DNA of 64,000 nt from Eubacterium sp. (GTDB lineage Bacteria > Bacillota > Clostridia > Lachnospirales > Lachnospiraceae), in assembly GCA_017938215.1 (NCBI GenBank), contig JAGBBZ010000020.1, forward strand, positions 1-64,000, read 5' to 3'. Of this stretch, positions 9,363 through 17,852 are shown one piece after another. Position 1 is the first letter of the stretch. Each line of letters begins with the position of its first letter. A program made the translations under genes and the position numbers. Below the pieces are notes generated by a model that did no database searches, was not told where the DNA came from, and saw only the letters and a list, made by a program, of their open reading frames with translations.

Positions 9363-10601
9363 ATGAGACGATTCGGGGAATATGTTAAAATGGCCATGAA
9401 GAATATTTGGGCCAATAAAGTAAGAACCTTACTGACAATGCTTGGAATTATCATCGGTATTTCGTCGGTAATCTTAATTATTTCCATCGGAAATGGTGCG
9501 ACGGAAATGATCAGCAATGAGCTGGGAAGTTTGGGAAAAGGACAGCTGAATTTCTACACCATGAATTACGAGGAAAAATATTACATCACGGAAGACCAAT
9601 TGGATCATATCCGAGGGATGGAAGGGGTAAAAGCGGTGGCGACCCAGAGCTTTTTCACAGGAACCACAGCGACCCAGAAAGATGATTTTGAAGTGAATCT
9701 TGTGGCATTTAATGCCGATGGATTTACCTTTATGGAATATGATTTTGTGAAGGGAAGAGAGTACACGGAGCAAGAAGCGGCAGACGGAAAGACATATTGT
9801 GTCATCAGCGAAGACGATGCCATCAAAATGTTCGGTTCCACCAATGTAGTGGGAATGGAGTTTGACATTACCATTCAAGGCGGCTTCGACATTCCGGTTA
9901 CCGTGCTTGGTGTTACAAAATCAGAAGATGATAGCACGTTGGTGGCGGCGATGTCACAGACGCAGTCCGTGCAAGTAATCATTCCACCTCAAGCAATTAC
10001 GAAGACACTGGGAATGGATTTGCAGAAGGACATTACCGATTTCTTTGTATTGAAAGAGGACGATGTGGACGCAAAGGCATTGTGCGATGAAATCGTCGAT
10101 TATCTTGGCACCAGTCATTATTGTAACGGCGAAGATGTGTATTTTTACCAGAGTTTCGATGATATCATGAAGACGGTAAACAACGTTATCAATCTGATTA
10201 CCATGTTTGTGGCGTTTGTAGCATCTGTGTCGCTGTTGGTTGGTGGTATCGGCGTTATGAATATTATGCTGGTATCGGTAACGGAGCGAACACGTGAGAT
10301 CGGTATCCGTAAGGCGCTGGGAGCGAAAACCGGTTCCATCACCGTGCAGTTTTTGGCGGAATCAGCCTTTATCACGCTGATCGGTGGTATCATCGGAATC
10401 CTTTCCGGTGTGGGCGGTGCCTGGTTGATTGCGAAAATCATTGGCGTAGCTGTGCCGGCAATGAAATTTACACCAGCGTTAAGCGTCGGAACCATCTTGC
10501 TTGCGTCAGCATTTTCATCGGGAGTAGGATTGTTCTTTGGAATTTATCCGGCGAGAAAAGCGGCGAAAATGAGTCCGATCGAGGCATTGCGACAGAATTA
10601 G
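9363..10601 (+). CDS. MacB-like ABC transporter permease
   Basis: A 412-residue permease of the MacB/FtsX type. There is one N-terminal membrane helix (about 20-42), a large extracytoplasmic domain (about 45-275), and three C-terminal helices at about 280-305, 330-355 and 375-395. The conserved block VTERTREIGIRKALGAK and the end motif YPARKAAKMSPIEALR are diagnostic. AAAGGAG lies upstream. Together with the ATPase and adaptor it forms an exporter; by family this could be for a peptide, antibiotic or lipid-linked compound. The sialate-synthase-like gene follows after only 15 bases. Confidence 0.92.
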   Translation: MRRFGEYVKMAMKNIWANKVRTLLTMLGIIIGISSVILIISIGNGATEMISNELGSLGKGQLNFYTMNYEEKYYITEDQLDHIRGMEGVKAVATQSFFTGTTATQKDDFEVNLVAFNADGFTFMEYDFVKGREYTEQEAADGKTYCVISEDDAIKMFGSTNVVGMEFDITIQGGFDIPVTVLGVTKSEDDSTLVAAMSQTQSVQVIIPPQAITKTLGMDLQKDITDFFVLKEDDVDAKALCDEIVDYLGTSHYCNGEDVYFYQSFDDIMKTVNNVINLITMFVAFVASVSLLVGGIGVMNIMLVSVTERTREIGIRKALGAKTGSITVQFLAESAFITLIGGIIGILSGVGGAWLIAKIIGVAVPAMKFTPALSVGTILLASAFSSGVGLFFGIYPARKAAKMSPIEALRQN

Positions 10602-10616
10602 TGTAGGAGGTACCAT

Positions 10617-11654
10617 ATGAAGTCATTTTTTATCGGAGATATCGAAGTGGGGGGCACCGCGAAGCCCCTTGTAATACCGGAAATCGGTATCAATCATAAT
10701 GGAAGCTTGGACGTGGCGAAGGAAATGGTGTTGTCCGCCCATCGGGCGGGAGCGCGACTGATCAAACATCAGACTCATATCGTGGAGGATGAAATGTCTG
10801 GGGCGGCAAAGAAGGTCATCCCCGGCAATGCGGATATTTCCATCTACGAAATCATGGCGGGATGCGCTCTCAGTGACGAAGAGGAGCGGGAAATGATGCG
10901 CTACACCGAAGAACTTGGTATGGTATTTTTGAGTACACCATTTTCTCGGGCGGCGGCGGACCGCTTGGAAGATATGGGTGTGAAGGCATACAAGATTGGT
11001 TCTGGAGAAATGAACAATTATCCACTGCTGGACCATGTGGCGTCCTTTGGAAAGCCAATGCTTGTGTCCACAGGAATGAACGATTTGGCAAGCATTGAGA
11101 AAGCGGTAAATGTGTTGGAAAAACGTGGCGTGGATTATGCGCTGTTACATACCACAAATCTTTATCCGACGACACCGGAGCAGGTGCGACTGGGTGCCAT
11201 GCAGGCAATGATGCAGGCGTATCCGGACATTCCGGTGGGGCTCTCGGACCACACATTGAATAACAATGCGTGTATTGCGGCCATGACGTTGGGGGCGAAA
11301 GTAGTGGAGCGTCATTACACCGACACCATGGATCGGCAGGGACCAGATATCGTATGCTCCATGGATGAGAATACGTTACGCCAGCTTTTGCATGCAGCAG
11401 ACGAAATTCCGCAGATGCTTGGTGGCACTAAGAAAGCGTTGGCGGATGAGCAGGTGACCATTGATTTTGCGTTTGCTACGGCAGTGACCATTGCGCCGAT
11501 TCAGGCAGGGGAGATTTTTACGAAAGAAAATCTCTGGGTGAAGCGTCCGGGAACCGGTGAAATTTTGGCGGAAGACTATGAGAAAGTGCTGGGGAGAAAA
11601 GCGACCCGAGAGATCGGAAACGATGTGCAGCTCACCTGGGACATGGTGGAGTAA
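10617..11654 (+). CDS. NeuB/SpsE-family sialic-acid-type synthase
   Basis: A 345-residue cytoplasmic enzyme of the N-acetylneuraminate synthase family, which condenses phosphoenolpyruvate with an N-acylmannosamine-like sugar to form a nonulosonate. The N-terminal TIM barrel (about 15-275) shows EIGINHNGS, FLSTPFS, KIGSGEMNNYPLL, STGM and GLSDHT. The C-terminal SAF (antifreeze-like) domain (about 285-345) shows AGEIFTKENLWVKRPGTG. GGAGG lies eight bases upstream and the gene is the last of the ABC operon. No neuA, neuC or other nonulosonate gene is near, which is unusual; the true sugar is unknown. Confidence 0.85.
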   Translation: MKSFFIGDIEVGGTAKPLVIPEIGINHNGSLDVAKEMVLSAHRAGARLIKHQTHIVEDEMSGAAKKVIPGNADISIYEIMAGCALSDEEEREMMRYTEELGMVFLSTPFSRAAADRLEDMGVKAYKIGSGEMNNYPLLDHVASFGKPMLVSTGMNDLASIEKAVNVLEKRGVDYALLHTTNLYPTTPEQVRLGAMQAMMQAYPDIPVGLSDHTLNNNACIAAMTLGAKVVERHYTDTMDRQGPDIVCSMDENTLRQLLHAADEIPQMLGGTKKALADEQVTIDFAFATAVTIAPIQAGEIFTKENLWVKRPGTGEILAEDYEKVLGRKATREIGNDVQLTWDMVE

Positions 11655-11662
11655 GAAAAAAG

Positions 11663-11710
11663 AAACGACCAATGCAAGGTGCGTGAACCCGGCATTGGTC
11701 GTTTTTATAT
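11663..11710. terminator. terminator between the NeuB-like gene and the BIG2 gene
   Basis: AAACGACCAATGC at 11663 pairs with GCATTGGTCGTTT at 11692, and T residues follow on the plus strand. A-rich sequence on the other side lets it also end the convergent minus-strand gene. Confidence 0.85.
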
Positions 11711-11732
11711 ACCTAATATAATTTGTCTAATT

Positions 11733-13514
11733 TTACTTATTCTCGTAGCTTTCCGGAAGTACAAAGTCGATGGTTTGGTTTTCAGTGGCAGTGTATCTTC
11801 CGATGCTATAGTTTTCAATTGTAAGATCAAGGAGAGTTCCTTTGAGTACAGTAAAACTATATTTTCCGTCATCTTCAGTATACGAACCTTTGCCGCTGAA
11901 ATCCCGTGGCTCGTAATCTTCCACCAAATCCGTATTGAGATACTTCGTGGCATACGAAGCATCTGAAACAGGGTTCCCTTTGCTGTCGCGAATGTAGCCG
12001 GAATACGTAACAGATTCGCAAACTTCAAAGGAAATCGGAATGGTTCGGCTTAAGCCATTTGGGGCTGTGATTTTTACTTGGACAGTGTATGTTCCTGTAT
12101 TGAAAAAGTTTGCCCACAAATGTCCCTGGGTCGAAGTGGTCCAAGTGTGATATCCCAGAGGTGGTTCATCTAAAATCTCATAGGTGTAGTCGTCGCGGTT
12201 GCAATATGCATCTGGTGTATGCCCGCCTTCGATTCCGGTTGATAAGGAAACTTCAAAGGAATCGTTCACTGGTACACGCGGTGTATTGATCTGCCCCACC
12301 ACCAATGTGTTTTCATCGCCGATGTAAAAATAGACCGGGATGGTTATGGTTTTTCCTGTGTCATCGATGGCGGTAATAGTAGCTTGATGGCCTTCGCACA
12401 CTGCCGTCGGTGTTCCGTTGAGTTTGATGTTGTCAAGGGAGGAAGTGCACTTGATGCCAGCTGGCAGGTTGGTCGCCGTCACGGAGAGAAGCATACCATC
12501 GATGTATTCGTCCAAATAGATGGTATTAACAAAGTCCTGTCCCACAAATCCAGAAAAACTATACATTGGAATCGGGGATGGATTGGTGGCGCCTACCATT
12601 GCTTCCTTTTCTCCCAGGGAAGCTTCGGAAACTTTTACGTAGTATCCTTTCCTCAAATAATCATTCCCGTCAAGATGAAGAATATAATTACGATTGTCCT
12701 GTGTGGTCCAGTGATGGATCTTGGCGGTGCGATAGTTGCCATTCGCACGCATTTTGTACTGTACGCTGAAAGGTTCCGAGGAAAGCTTCTGTGCATCTTT
12801 TAACGTAACAGCAACTATGTAATTGCTGTGGAATTCTACGGAAGTAATGGTGTTTTTGGCGTTTTCCTGTGTGCCGGCTGCTCCGGCGGAAGTGCCGGTT
12901 ACGGTTACTTGACAAGATGCCTTTTTCTTGCTTCCGTCAGTGGCTTTTGCTGTGATGGTGGTTGTACCGGCAGAAACAGCAGTTACTTTGCCATTTGCTA
13001 CCATCGCCACTTTGGGATTCGAAGACGTCCATGCAAGAATTTTACTTGCCTTTTTCTTCGGCGTAACGGCGGCTGTCAATGTACTGGTTGTTCCTGCATC
13101 TAGAGTTAATGCAGATGACATGGAAATTTTTTTCACAGCTGCTTTCTTTACCACAACCGAAATCGTTGCCTTTTTCTTTCTGTTCTTTTTGGAAATCACA
13201 GTGATTTTCGTCTTTCCGGCTTTTTTTCCTTTCACGACACCAGTGCCGGAAATGGTAATGATCTTTTTTCCGTTGATGCGATAAGATACTTTTTTATTCG
13301 CTTTTTTATTTGGAGCTACCGTGACTGTTGTGGATAACTTCACTTTTTTCCCTTTTGCGAGAACAAGTTTCTTACATGAAGGGGCGGAAACCGTCACCTT
13401 TTTTACGGATATTTTTTTCTTTTTGGCAGCAGTTGCGTCTGCACATGGTCCTAAGCTGGAAACGCAGAGGGCCAATGAGAGGCTACATGCCAAAATGCGT
13501 GATGTGTATTTCAT
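11733..13514 (-). CDS. secreted BIG2-domain surface protein
   Basis: A 593-residue exported protein. It has a signal peptide (residues 1 to about 29, ending in DATA), a lysine-rich Ig-like domain (about 30-128) and a typical BIG2 domain (about 130-208, with SNPKVAMVANGKVTAVSAGTTTITAKA). A central beta-rich region without clear homology (about 220-500) follows. It ends with a carboxypeptidase-regulatory-like domain (about 503-590, YIRDSKGNPVSDA). GGAGG lies eight bases before the ATG. There is no LPXTG signal or membrane helix at the end, so retention on the wall probably relies on the basic domain. The role is likely adhesion or glycan binding. Confidence 0.8.
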   Translation of the reverse strand: MKYTSRILACSLSLALCVSSLGPCADATAAKKKKISVKKVTVSAPSCKKLVLAKGKKVKLSTTVTVAPNKKANKKVSYRINGKKIITISGTGVVKGKKAGKTKITVISKKNRKKKATISVVVKKAAVKKISMSSALTLDAGTTSTLTAAVTPKKKASKILAWTSSNPKVAMVANGKVTAVSAGTTTITAKATDGSKKKASCQVTVTGTSAGAAGTQENAKNTITSVEFHSNYIVAVTLKDAQKLSSEPFSVQYKMRANGNYRTAKIHHWTTQDNRNYILHLDGNDYLRKGYYVKVSEASLGEKEAMVGATNPSPIPMYSFSGFVGQDFVNTIYLDEYIDGMLLSVTATNLPAGIKCTSSLDNIKLNGTPTAVCEGHQATITAIDDTGKTITIPVYFYIGDENTLVVGQINTPRVPVNDSFEVSLSTGIEGGHTPDAYCNRDDYTYEILDEPPLGYHTWTTSTQGHLWANFFNTGTYTVQVKITAPNGLSRTIPISFEVCESVTYSGYIRDSKGNPVSDASYATKYLNTDLVEDYEPRDFSGKGSYTEDDGKYSFTVLKGTLLDLTIENYSIGRYTATENQTIDFVLPESYENK

Positions 13515-13609
13515 GATAATCCTCCATATTAATTATGTGATAATTGTTACGAGAACATTGTAACATTGTTTGCGGAAAAAAGATAGTAAATTAATTGAAG
13601 GATTGCTTG

Positions 13610-13638
13610 TTGACAATCCACATCGAAATGATTATAAT
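13610..13638 (+). promoter_or_regulatory. consensus promoter of the thrS T-box transcript
   Basis: TTGACA at 13610 and TATAAT at 13633 are separated by exactly 17 bases. Transcription should begin near 13645 at the start of the T-box leader. Confidence 0.85.
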
Positions 13639-13647
13639 TATCCATAA

Positions 13648-13935
13648 CACGTTGAAGAGACGAGTAAAATGTGGCAACATGCCAGAGAAAGGTGCCGGAG
13701 CACAGTGTCCGTATCCATGGAGACGTCCTGTGACAGGCTGGAAGCACCTTCATGGGAAGCATTTGAAAACTACCTCTGAGTGGCCCTAATCCGGTCCGGT
13801 GACTCCGTTATCGTCAGAATGAAGCCGGGTATCCTTGCATGCCAAGGACGCCAACAAGGGTGGAACCGCGGGAATACATTTGATTATAATGCCCCGTCCC
13901 TGTAAACCATAGTGTTTGTAGGGGCGGGGTTTTTG
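13648..13935 (+). ncRNA. threonine T-box riboswitch
   Basis: This leader controls thrS by sensing uncharged tRNA-Thr. The 5' part carries the GAAGAGACGAGTA element of stem I. Threonine codons ACT at 13769 and ACC at 13772 sit in the expected specifier loop before the CTCTGAGTGG segment. The T-box sequence AAGGGTGGAACCGCGGG lies at 13856-13872. A terminator helix (CCCCGTCCC at 13892 with GGGGCGGGG up to 13929, then TTTTT) follows. Uncharged tRNA would favour the antiterminator and let thrS be read. Confidence 0.93.
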
Positions 13936-13936
13936 T
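13892..13936 (+). terminator. T-box terminator
   Basis: The CCCCGTCCCTGTAAAC arm pairs with GTTTGTAGGGGCGGGG with G-U pairs, followed by TTTTTG. It is the off state of the T-box and competes with the antiterminator formed by the T-box sequence. Confidence 0.88.
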
Positions 13937-14019
13937 GTAAACAATGAGCTTCCCAAGGAAGCGAAGAATGCGTGTCTCGGTATAATGGAAGACAGAAAAA
14001 AAGAAAGGACGACGAGAAA

Positions 14020-15975
14020 ATGAAAGTATTTTTGAAAGACGGTTCAAGCAAAGAATACGCAGAACCAATGGCGATCATTGATATCGCAAAAGACATCAGC
14101 GAAGGCTTGGCTCGTGTTGCCTGTGTGGCAGAGTTGGACAGTGAGGTGGTAGACCTCCGTACCGTAGTAGACGGCGAGCATGAATTAAATATCTTGACTT
14201 TTGACAGCGAGGCTGGAAAGGCGGCATTTCGTCACACTGCTTCCCACGTATTGGCACAGGCCATCAAGAGATTGTATCCGGAAGCAAAATGCGCCATCGG
14301 CCCTTCCATTGCAGACGGATTTTATTATGACTTCGACATGGAGTCTTTGGATCGTGACGCATTGGACAAAATCGAGAAAGAGATTAAGAAAATTGTGAAA
14401 GAGGGAGCGACTTTGGAGCGTTTCACGCTTCCTAGAAATGAAGCCATCGCATTGATGAAGGAAAAAGAGGAGCCTTACAAAGTAGAGCTCATCGAGGATC
14501 TTCCGGAGGATGCGGAGATTTCTTTCTATCAGCAGGGCGAGTTTGTGGACCTTTGTGCCGGCCCTCACTTGATGAATACAAAGCCATTGAAGGCAGTAAA
14601 ACTCATCTCTTCTTCTGGGGCATACTGGAGAGGAAATGAGAAAAATAAAATGCTCACTCGTGTGTACGGAACGGCTTACACGAAGAAAGCGGATTTGGAT
14701 GCTCATATGGAGCATTTGGCAGAGATTAAAAAACGTGACCACAATAAATTGGGACGTGAAATGGAGCTTTTCACAACGGTTGACGTCATTGGTCAGGGTC
14801 TGCCACTTATTATGCCAAACGGTGTGAAAATGATGAAGAAATTGCAGCGTTGGATTGAGGATATTGAGGACAATGAATGGGGCTACATTCGTACGAAGAC
14901 ACCACTCATGGCAAAGTCCGATCTTTACAAGATTTCCGGTCACTGGGATCACTATAAGGATGGTATGTTCGTTCTCGGCGACGAGGAAAAGGACAAAGAA
15001 GTATTTGCCCTTCGTCCGATGACCTGTCCATTCCAGTATTATGTATACAAAGCAAGTCAGAAATCCTATCGTGATTTGCCACTTCGTTACGGCGAGACAT
15101 CTACATTGTTCCGTAATGAGGAGTCCGGAGAAATGCACGGCTTGACACGTGTACGACAGTTTACGATTTCCGAAGGACATTTGATCGTAAGACCGGACCA
15201 GATGGTAGAAGAGTTCAAAAATTGTCTTGCATTGGCGAAACATTGCTTGCAGACACTTGGACTTGAGGAGGATGTAACCTATCATCTTTCTAAGTGGGAT
15301 CCGGAAAATCCGGATAAATATGAAGGAGCTCCAGAGGTTTGGGAAGAGACGGAACAGCACATCCGCGACGTATTGACAGAGTTAAATATTGCATTTACGG
15401 AGGATGTGGGAGAGGCAGCCTTCTACGGACCAAAGGTTGATATCAACGCAAAGAACGTATACGGAAAAGAAGATACCATGATCACCATTCAGTGGGATGC
15501 CCTTCTTGCAGAGCGCTTTGATATGTACTATATCGATGAAAATGGTGACAAGGTTCGTCCTTACATCATTCACAGAACATCCATCGGTTGCTATGAGAGA
15601 ACATTGGCGTGGCTCATTGAGAAATATGCCGGCTTGTTCCCAACATGGCTTTGCCCGGAGCAGGTTCGTGTGCTTCCAATCTCTGAAAAATACGCAGATT
15701 ATGCTGAGGAAGTTCGTGCGGAACTTGCAAAAAATGGCATCGATGTAACCATGGATAACCGTTCCGAGAAAATCGGATTTAAGATTCGTGAGGCGAGACT
15801 TAAGAAAGTTCCGTATCTGTTGGTTGTTGGCCAGCAGGAGCAGGAAGATGGAAAAGTATCGGTTCGTAGTCGTTACAAAGGTGACGAAGGACAGATGCCA
15901 TTGGCTGATTTCATCAAGGACATTACGGAAGAAATCCGTACCAAAGAAATCCGCAAAATCGAAGTAACAGAGTAA
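14020..15975 (+). CDS. thrS: threonyl-tRNA synthetase
   Basis: A 651-residue class II synthetase that charges tRNA-Thr. The domains appear in the usual order. The TGS domain spans about 1-62. The N2 editing domain spans about 65-230, with the HTASHVLAQA motif and the later CAGPH. The catalytic core runs from about 245 to 535 (motif 2 FRNEESGEMHGLTRVRQF, motif 3 IGCYERTLAWLIEKY). The anticodon-binding domain spans about 540-645. Zinc-binding residues of the core, such as the Cys in MTCPFQYY, are present. The start at 14020 has AGAAAGGAC upstream; an in-frame ATG at 13972 overlaps nothing useful. It is regulated by the T-box ahead. Confidence 0.97.
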   Translation: MKVFLKDGSSKEYAEPMAIIDIAKDISEGLARVACVAELDSEVVDLRTVVDGEHELNILTFDSEAGKAAFRHTASHVLAQAIKRLYPEAKCAIGPSIADGFYYDFDMESLDRDALDKIEKEIKKIVKEGATLERFTLPRNEAIALMKEKEEPYKVELIEDLPEDAEISFYQQGEFVDLCAGPHLMNTKPLKAVKLISSSGAYWRGNEKNKMLTRVYGTAYTKKADLDAHMEHLAEIKKRDHNKLGREMELFTTVDVIGQGLPLIMPNGVKMMKKLQRWIEDIEDNEWGYIRTKTPLMAKSDLYKISGHWDHYKDGMFVLGDEEKDKEVFALRPMTCPFQYYVYKASQKSYRDLPLRYGETSTLFRNEESGEMHGLTRVRQFTISEGHLIVRPDQMVEEFKNCLALAKHCLQTLGLEEDVTYHLSKWDPENPDKYEGAPEVWEETEQHIRDVLTELNIAFTEDVGEAAFYGPKVDINAKNVYGKEDTMITIQWDALLAERFDMYYIDENGDKVRPYIIHRTSIGCYERTLAWLIEKYAGLFPTWLCPEQVRVLPISEKYADYAEEVRAELAKNGIDVTMDNRSEKIGFKIREARLKKVPYLLVVGQQEQEDGKVSVRSRYKGDEGQMPLADFIKDITEEIRTKEIRKIEVTE

Positions 15976-15983
15976 AGATTTCG

Positions 15984-16016
15984 GATACCGGCGGCAATGC
16001 TGCTGCCGGTGTCTTG
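15984..16016 (+). terminator. hairpin after thrS
   Basis: GATACCGGCGGCA at 15984 pairs with TGCTGCCGGTGTC at 16001 with two wobble pairs. Only a weak T-containing tail follows, so termination may be partial. Confidence 0.5.
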
Positions 16017-16042
16017 CATGAAATGCAGAAATGGGGAAAATC

Positions 16043-16405
16043 ATGGAAACAAATAATAAACCAAATGGATTGGCCATCGCGTCATTGGTGGTGTCGTGCT
16101 TGGCGATGTTGAGCTGTTGTATCTGGCAAATCCAGATTTTCTTGGGCATGTTTGGTTTGGTGCTGGGAATTTTGGCATTGCGAAGTGGAAATAAAAATTA
16201 CGCAGATCTTGGAATTGCTGGCATTGTAGTTGGTGGTATGGCGGCGGCATTGGGAATCGCCATTGCGGTCATGAGTCTCCTTATGATCACAGCGGGAGAG
16301 CCAACTGCACCGGGAAATGTGAGCCCGGATACATTCGAGAACGGAAAAGAAGCAACAGATTCTGTCATGATGGCACTTCGTGGTATCTGGTGCCGTTTGC
16401 AATAA
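16043..16405 (+). CDS. small DUF4190-like membrane protein
   Basis: A 120-residue protein with two hydrophobic helices (about residues 13-50 and 57-85) and a small hydrophilic tail. The GLAIASLVVSCLAMLSCC start and GIAGIVVGGMAAALG are typical of DUF4190-like membrane proteins of unknown function. I start it at 16043 because GGGGAA lies just upstream; an in-frame ATG at 16031 is part of that ribosome site. It forms a pair with the similar gene downstream (gap 16 bases), which suggests an old duplication. Confidence 0.7.
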   Translation: METNNKPNGLAIASLVVSCLAMLSCCIWQIQIFLGMFGLVLGILALRSGNKNYADLGIAGIVVGGMAAALGIAIAVMSLLMITAGEPTAPGNVSPDTFENGKEATDSVMMALRGIWCRLQ

Positions 16406-16421
16406 TAGAAAGGGGATAGAG

Positions 16422-16904
16422 ATGGAAGATAATAACAATTTTAATTCTGATTTTAACTCCGGTTTCAATACCAATTCGAATCCGAATTATAGTATGAATT
16501 CCAATTGGGGACAACCGGCTCCGCAGATGCCGATGGAACCGGAAAACAAGAAACAGGGCTTGGGTATCGCTGCGATGATTCTCGGTGGATTGTCGATTTT
16601 ATGTTGTAGTTGTGCGGGATTAAATGCAATTCCAGCCATTATCGGTTTGATTTTTTCTATCATTTGCGTGGTGAAAGGTACCGGACGTGGCAAAACATTT
16701 GGAATCATCGGAATCATTTTGAATGGAATTGGTTTGCTGATGGCAGCTTATATGCTTATGTCAATCTTTATGATGTTCGACTGGTCTGCATTTACACCAG
16801 AAGCATTGAGCCAAATCAATGAAATCGATCCGAACGACGAAGAAGCGGTAATGAACTGGATGCGCCAGTTTGTTCGTGAAGAGTATCAGCAGTTTTTACA
16901 GTAG
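16422..16904 (+). CDS. DUF4190-domain membrane protein with Asn-rich head
   Basis: A 160-residue protein. An asparagine-rich N-terminal segment (about residues 1-40) is followed by two membrane helices (about 46-80 and 85-115, with GLGIAAMILGGLSILCCSCAG) and an acidic C-terminal tail. The helix pair matches the DUF4190 pattern. AAAGGGG lies upstream of the ATG at 16422; a longer in-frame start at 16380 overlaps the previous gene. The last nine bases overlap the end of the convergent gene on the other strand. Function unknown. Confidence 0.7.
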   Translation: MEDNNNFNSDFNSGFNTNSNPNYSMNSNWGQPAPQMPMEPENKKQGLGIAAMILGGLSILCCSCAGLNAIPAIIGLIFSIICVVKGTGRGKTFGIIGIILNGIGLLMAAYMLMSIFMMFDWSAFTPEALSQINEIDPNDEEAVMNWMRQFVREEYQQFLQ

Positions 16905-17330
16905 GCTGAGATTTTTCAAAAGCCATTGAAGCAAAAGAATAATAATACCTATATATACATAGGAAATACGAAAGGAAAGTCCCTTTACCCAGCGTTTGTG
17001 GTGAGGGGGCTTTCTTTTGTTTTTTGTGTGAGCATGGAGAAACGTCAACAGTCGCTCCAGCGAATGCGTTATCATAAATATCACATACATAAGAAAGCAA
17101 TAAAAGACAAAAGGATGATAGGCGAGGCAGGTCAAAAGGCGTCCATTGAGCAGTGCTTCTACGGAACGGGTGCCACCACAACCGGGACAGTACAAGCCAC
17201 AAATTCGGCGAAAAGCACAGGGGTATAAAGCTTCCGTAGGGACGAAAATGTCGGTGTGATAAAGAACTGCTGCCGCTACGCCTATAAAAAAGAGTACCAC
17301 GCCTATGCGATAGACGATTTTGTTTGCCAT
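16896..17330 (-). CDS. DUF2752 membrane protein
   Basis: A 144-residue protein with three likely helices (about 6-24, 65-90 and 120-140). The conserved CGLYCPGCGGTRSVEALLNG motif defines the DUF2752 family, whose function is not known. The pair of cysteines could bind a metal or form a disulfide. I use the ATG at 17330, with CAGGTG nine bases upstream; a longer start lies seven codons earlier. It converges with the DUF4190 gene. Confidence 0.8.
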   Translation of the reverse strand: MANKIVYRIGVVLFFIGVAAAVLYHTDIFVPTEALYPCAFRRICGLYCPGCGGTRSVEALLNGRLLTCLAYHPFVFYCFLMYVIFMITHSLERLLTFLHAHTKNKRKPPHHKRWVKGLSFRISYVYIGIIILLLQWLLKNLSLL

Positions 17331-17407
17331 GGAAATCACCTGCCTTTTCATGCGATGGTTTTATCTTAGCATATTTTCGAGGGAATGGGAAGAAGGGAAA
17401 AAGGGGA

Positions 17408-17436
17408 TTGACAAGGTGGTTTATAAATGATAAACT
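17408..17436 (+). promoter_or_regulatory. promoter of the BlaI/M56 operon
   Basis: TTGACA at 17408 and TAAACT at 17431 are spaced by 17 bases. The first operator dyad lies across the -10 box, so a bound repressor would block RNA polymerase. Confidence 0.65.
17419..17435. promoter_or_regulatory. BlaI-type operator 1
   Basis: GTTTAT and ATAAAC form an inverted repeat around a 5-base centre (17419-17435), across the -10 box. A second dyad with identical arms lies 33 bases downstream, so both are likely sites for the BlaI-like repressor encoded next. Confidence 0.65.
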
Positions 17437-17451
17437 AAAACCACTTTATAG

Positions 17452-17468
17452 GTTTATGGAACATAAAC
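17452..17468. promoter_or_regulatory. BlaI-type operator 2
   Basis: GTTTAT-5-ATAAAC again, extended here to seven-base arms (GGTTTAT/ATAAACC). It lies between the promoter and the ribosome site, about three DNA turns from operator 1. Confidence 0.65.
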
Positions 17469-17492
17469 CAGAAAAGAGATAGGAGAATTAAA

Positions 17493-17849
17493 ATGAGAGA
17501 TAATTTATTGTCAGAGAGCGAAATGGCATTTGCTCGCATCGTCTGGGAAAATGAACCGCTGCCTTCGGGGGAATTGGTAAAGCTGTGTATGGAGAAACTT
17601 GGCTGGAAGAAGCCTACCACCTACACGGTTTTGAGAAATCTTTGCCAGGCAGGGATTTTTAAGAATGAGAACACCATCGTATCCGCGGTGATGACGCTAG
17701 ATGATTATTTGGCAAGAGAGAGTAAACAGATTGTAAATGAACGCTTTGACGGTTCCATTGCGCGGTTTGTGACGTCTTTTGCGGACAAGTCGAAACTAAG
17801 CAAAAACCAGATTGAAGAGCTGAAAAAATTCATCGAGGAGTGTGAATAA
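17493..17849 (+). CDS. BlaI/MecI/CopY-family repressor
   Basis: A 118-residue winged-helix repressor. The N-terminal part SESEMAFARIVWENEPLPSGELV and the KKPTTYTVLRNLCQAG recognition helix are characteristic of BlaI/MecI; the C-terminal helices serve as dimer contact. TAGGAG lies upstream. The gene for an M56 metalloprotease follows after 3 bases, as in bla and mec systems, where the protease inactivates the repressor when a signal arrives. Two identical-arm operators upstream suggest that it controls its own operon. No beta-lactamase gene is near. Confidence 0.92.
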   Translation: MRDNLLSESEMAFARIVWENEPLPSGELVKLCMEKLGWKKPTTYTVLRNLCQAGIFKNENTIVSAVMTLDDYLARESKQIVNERFDGSIARFVTSFADKSKLSKNQIEELKKFIEECE

Positions 17850-17852
17850 ACC

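Noticed and set aside
14185..15360. 391-codon open frame on the minus strand
   Set aside because: It lies wholly inside thrS on the other strand and shows no ribosome site or known motif.
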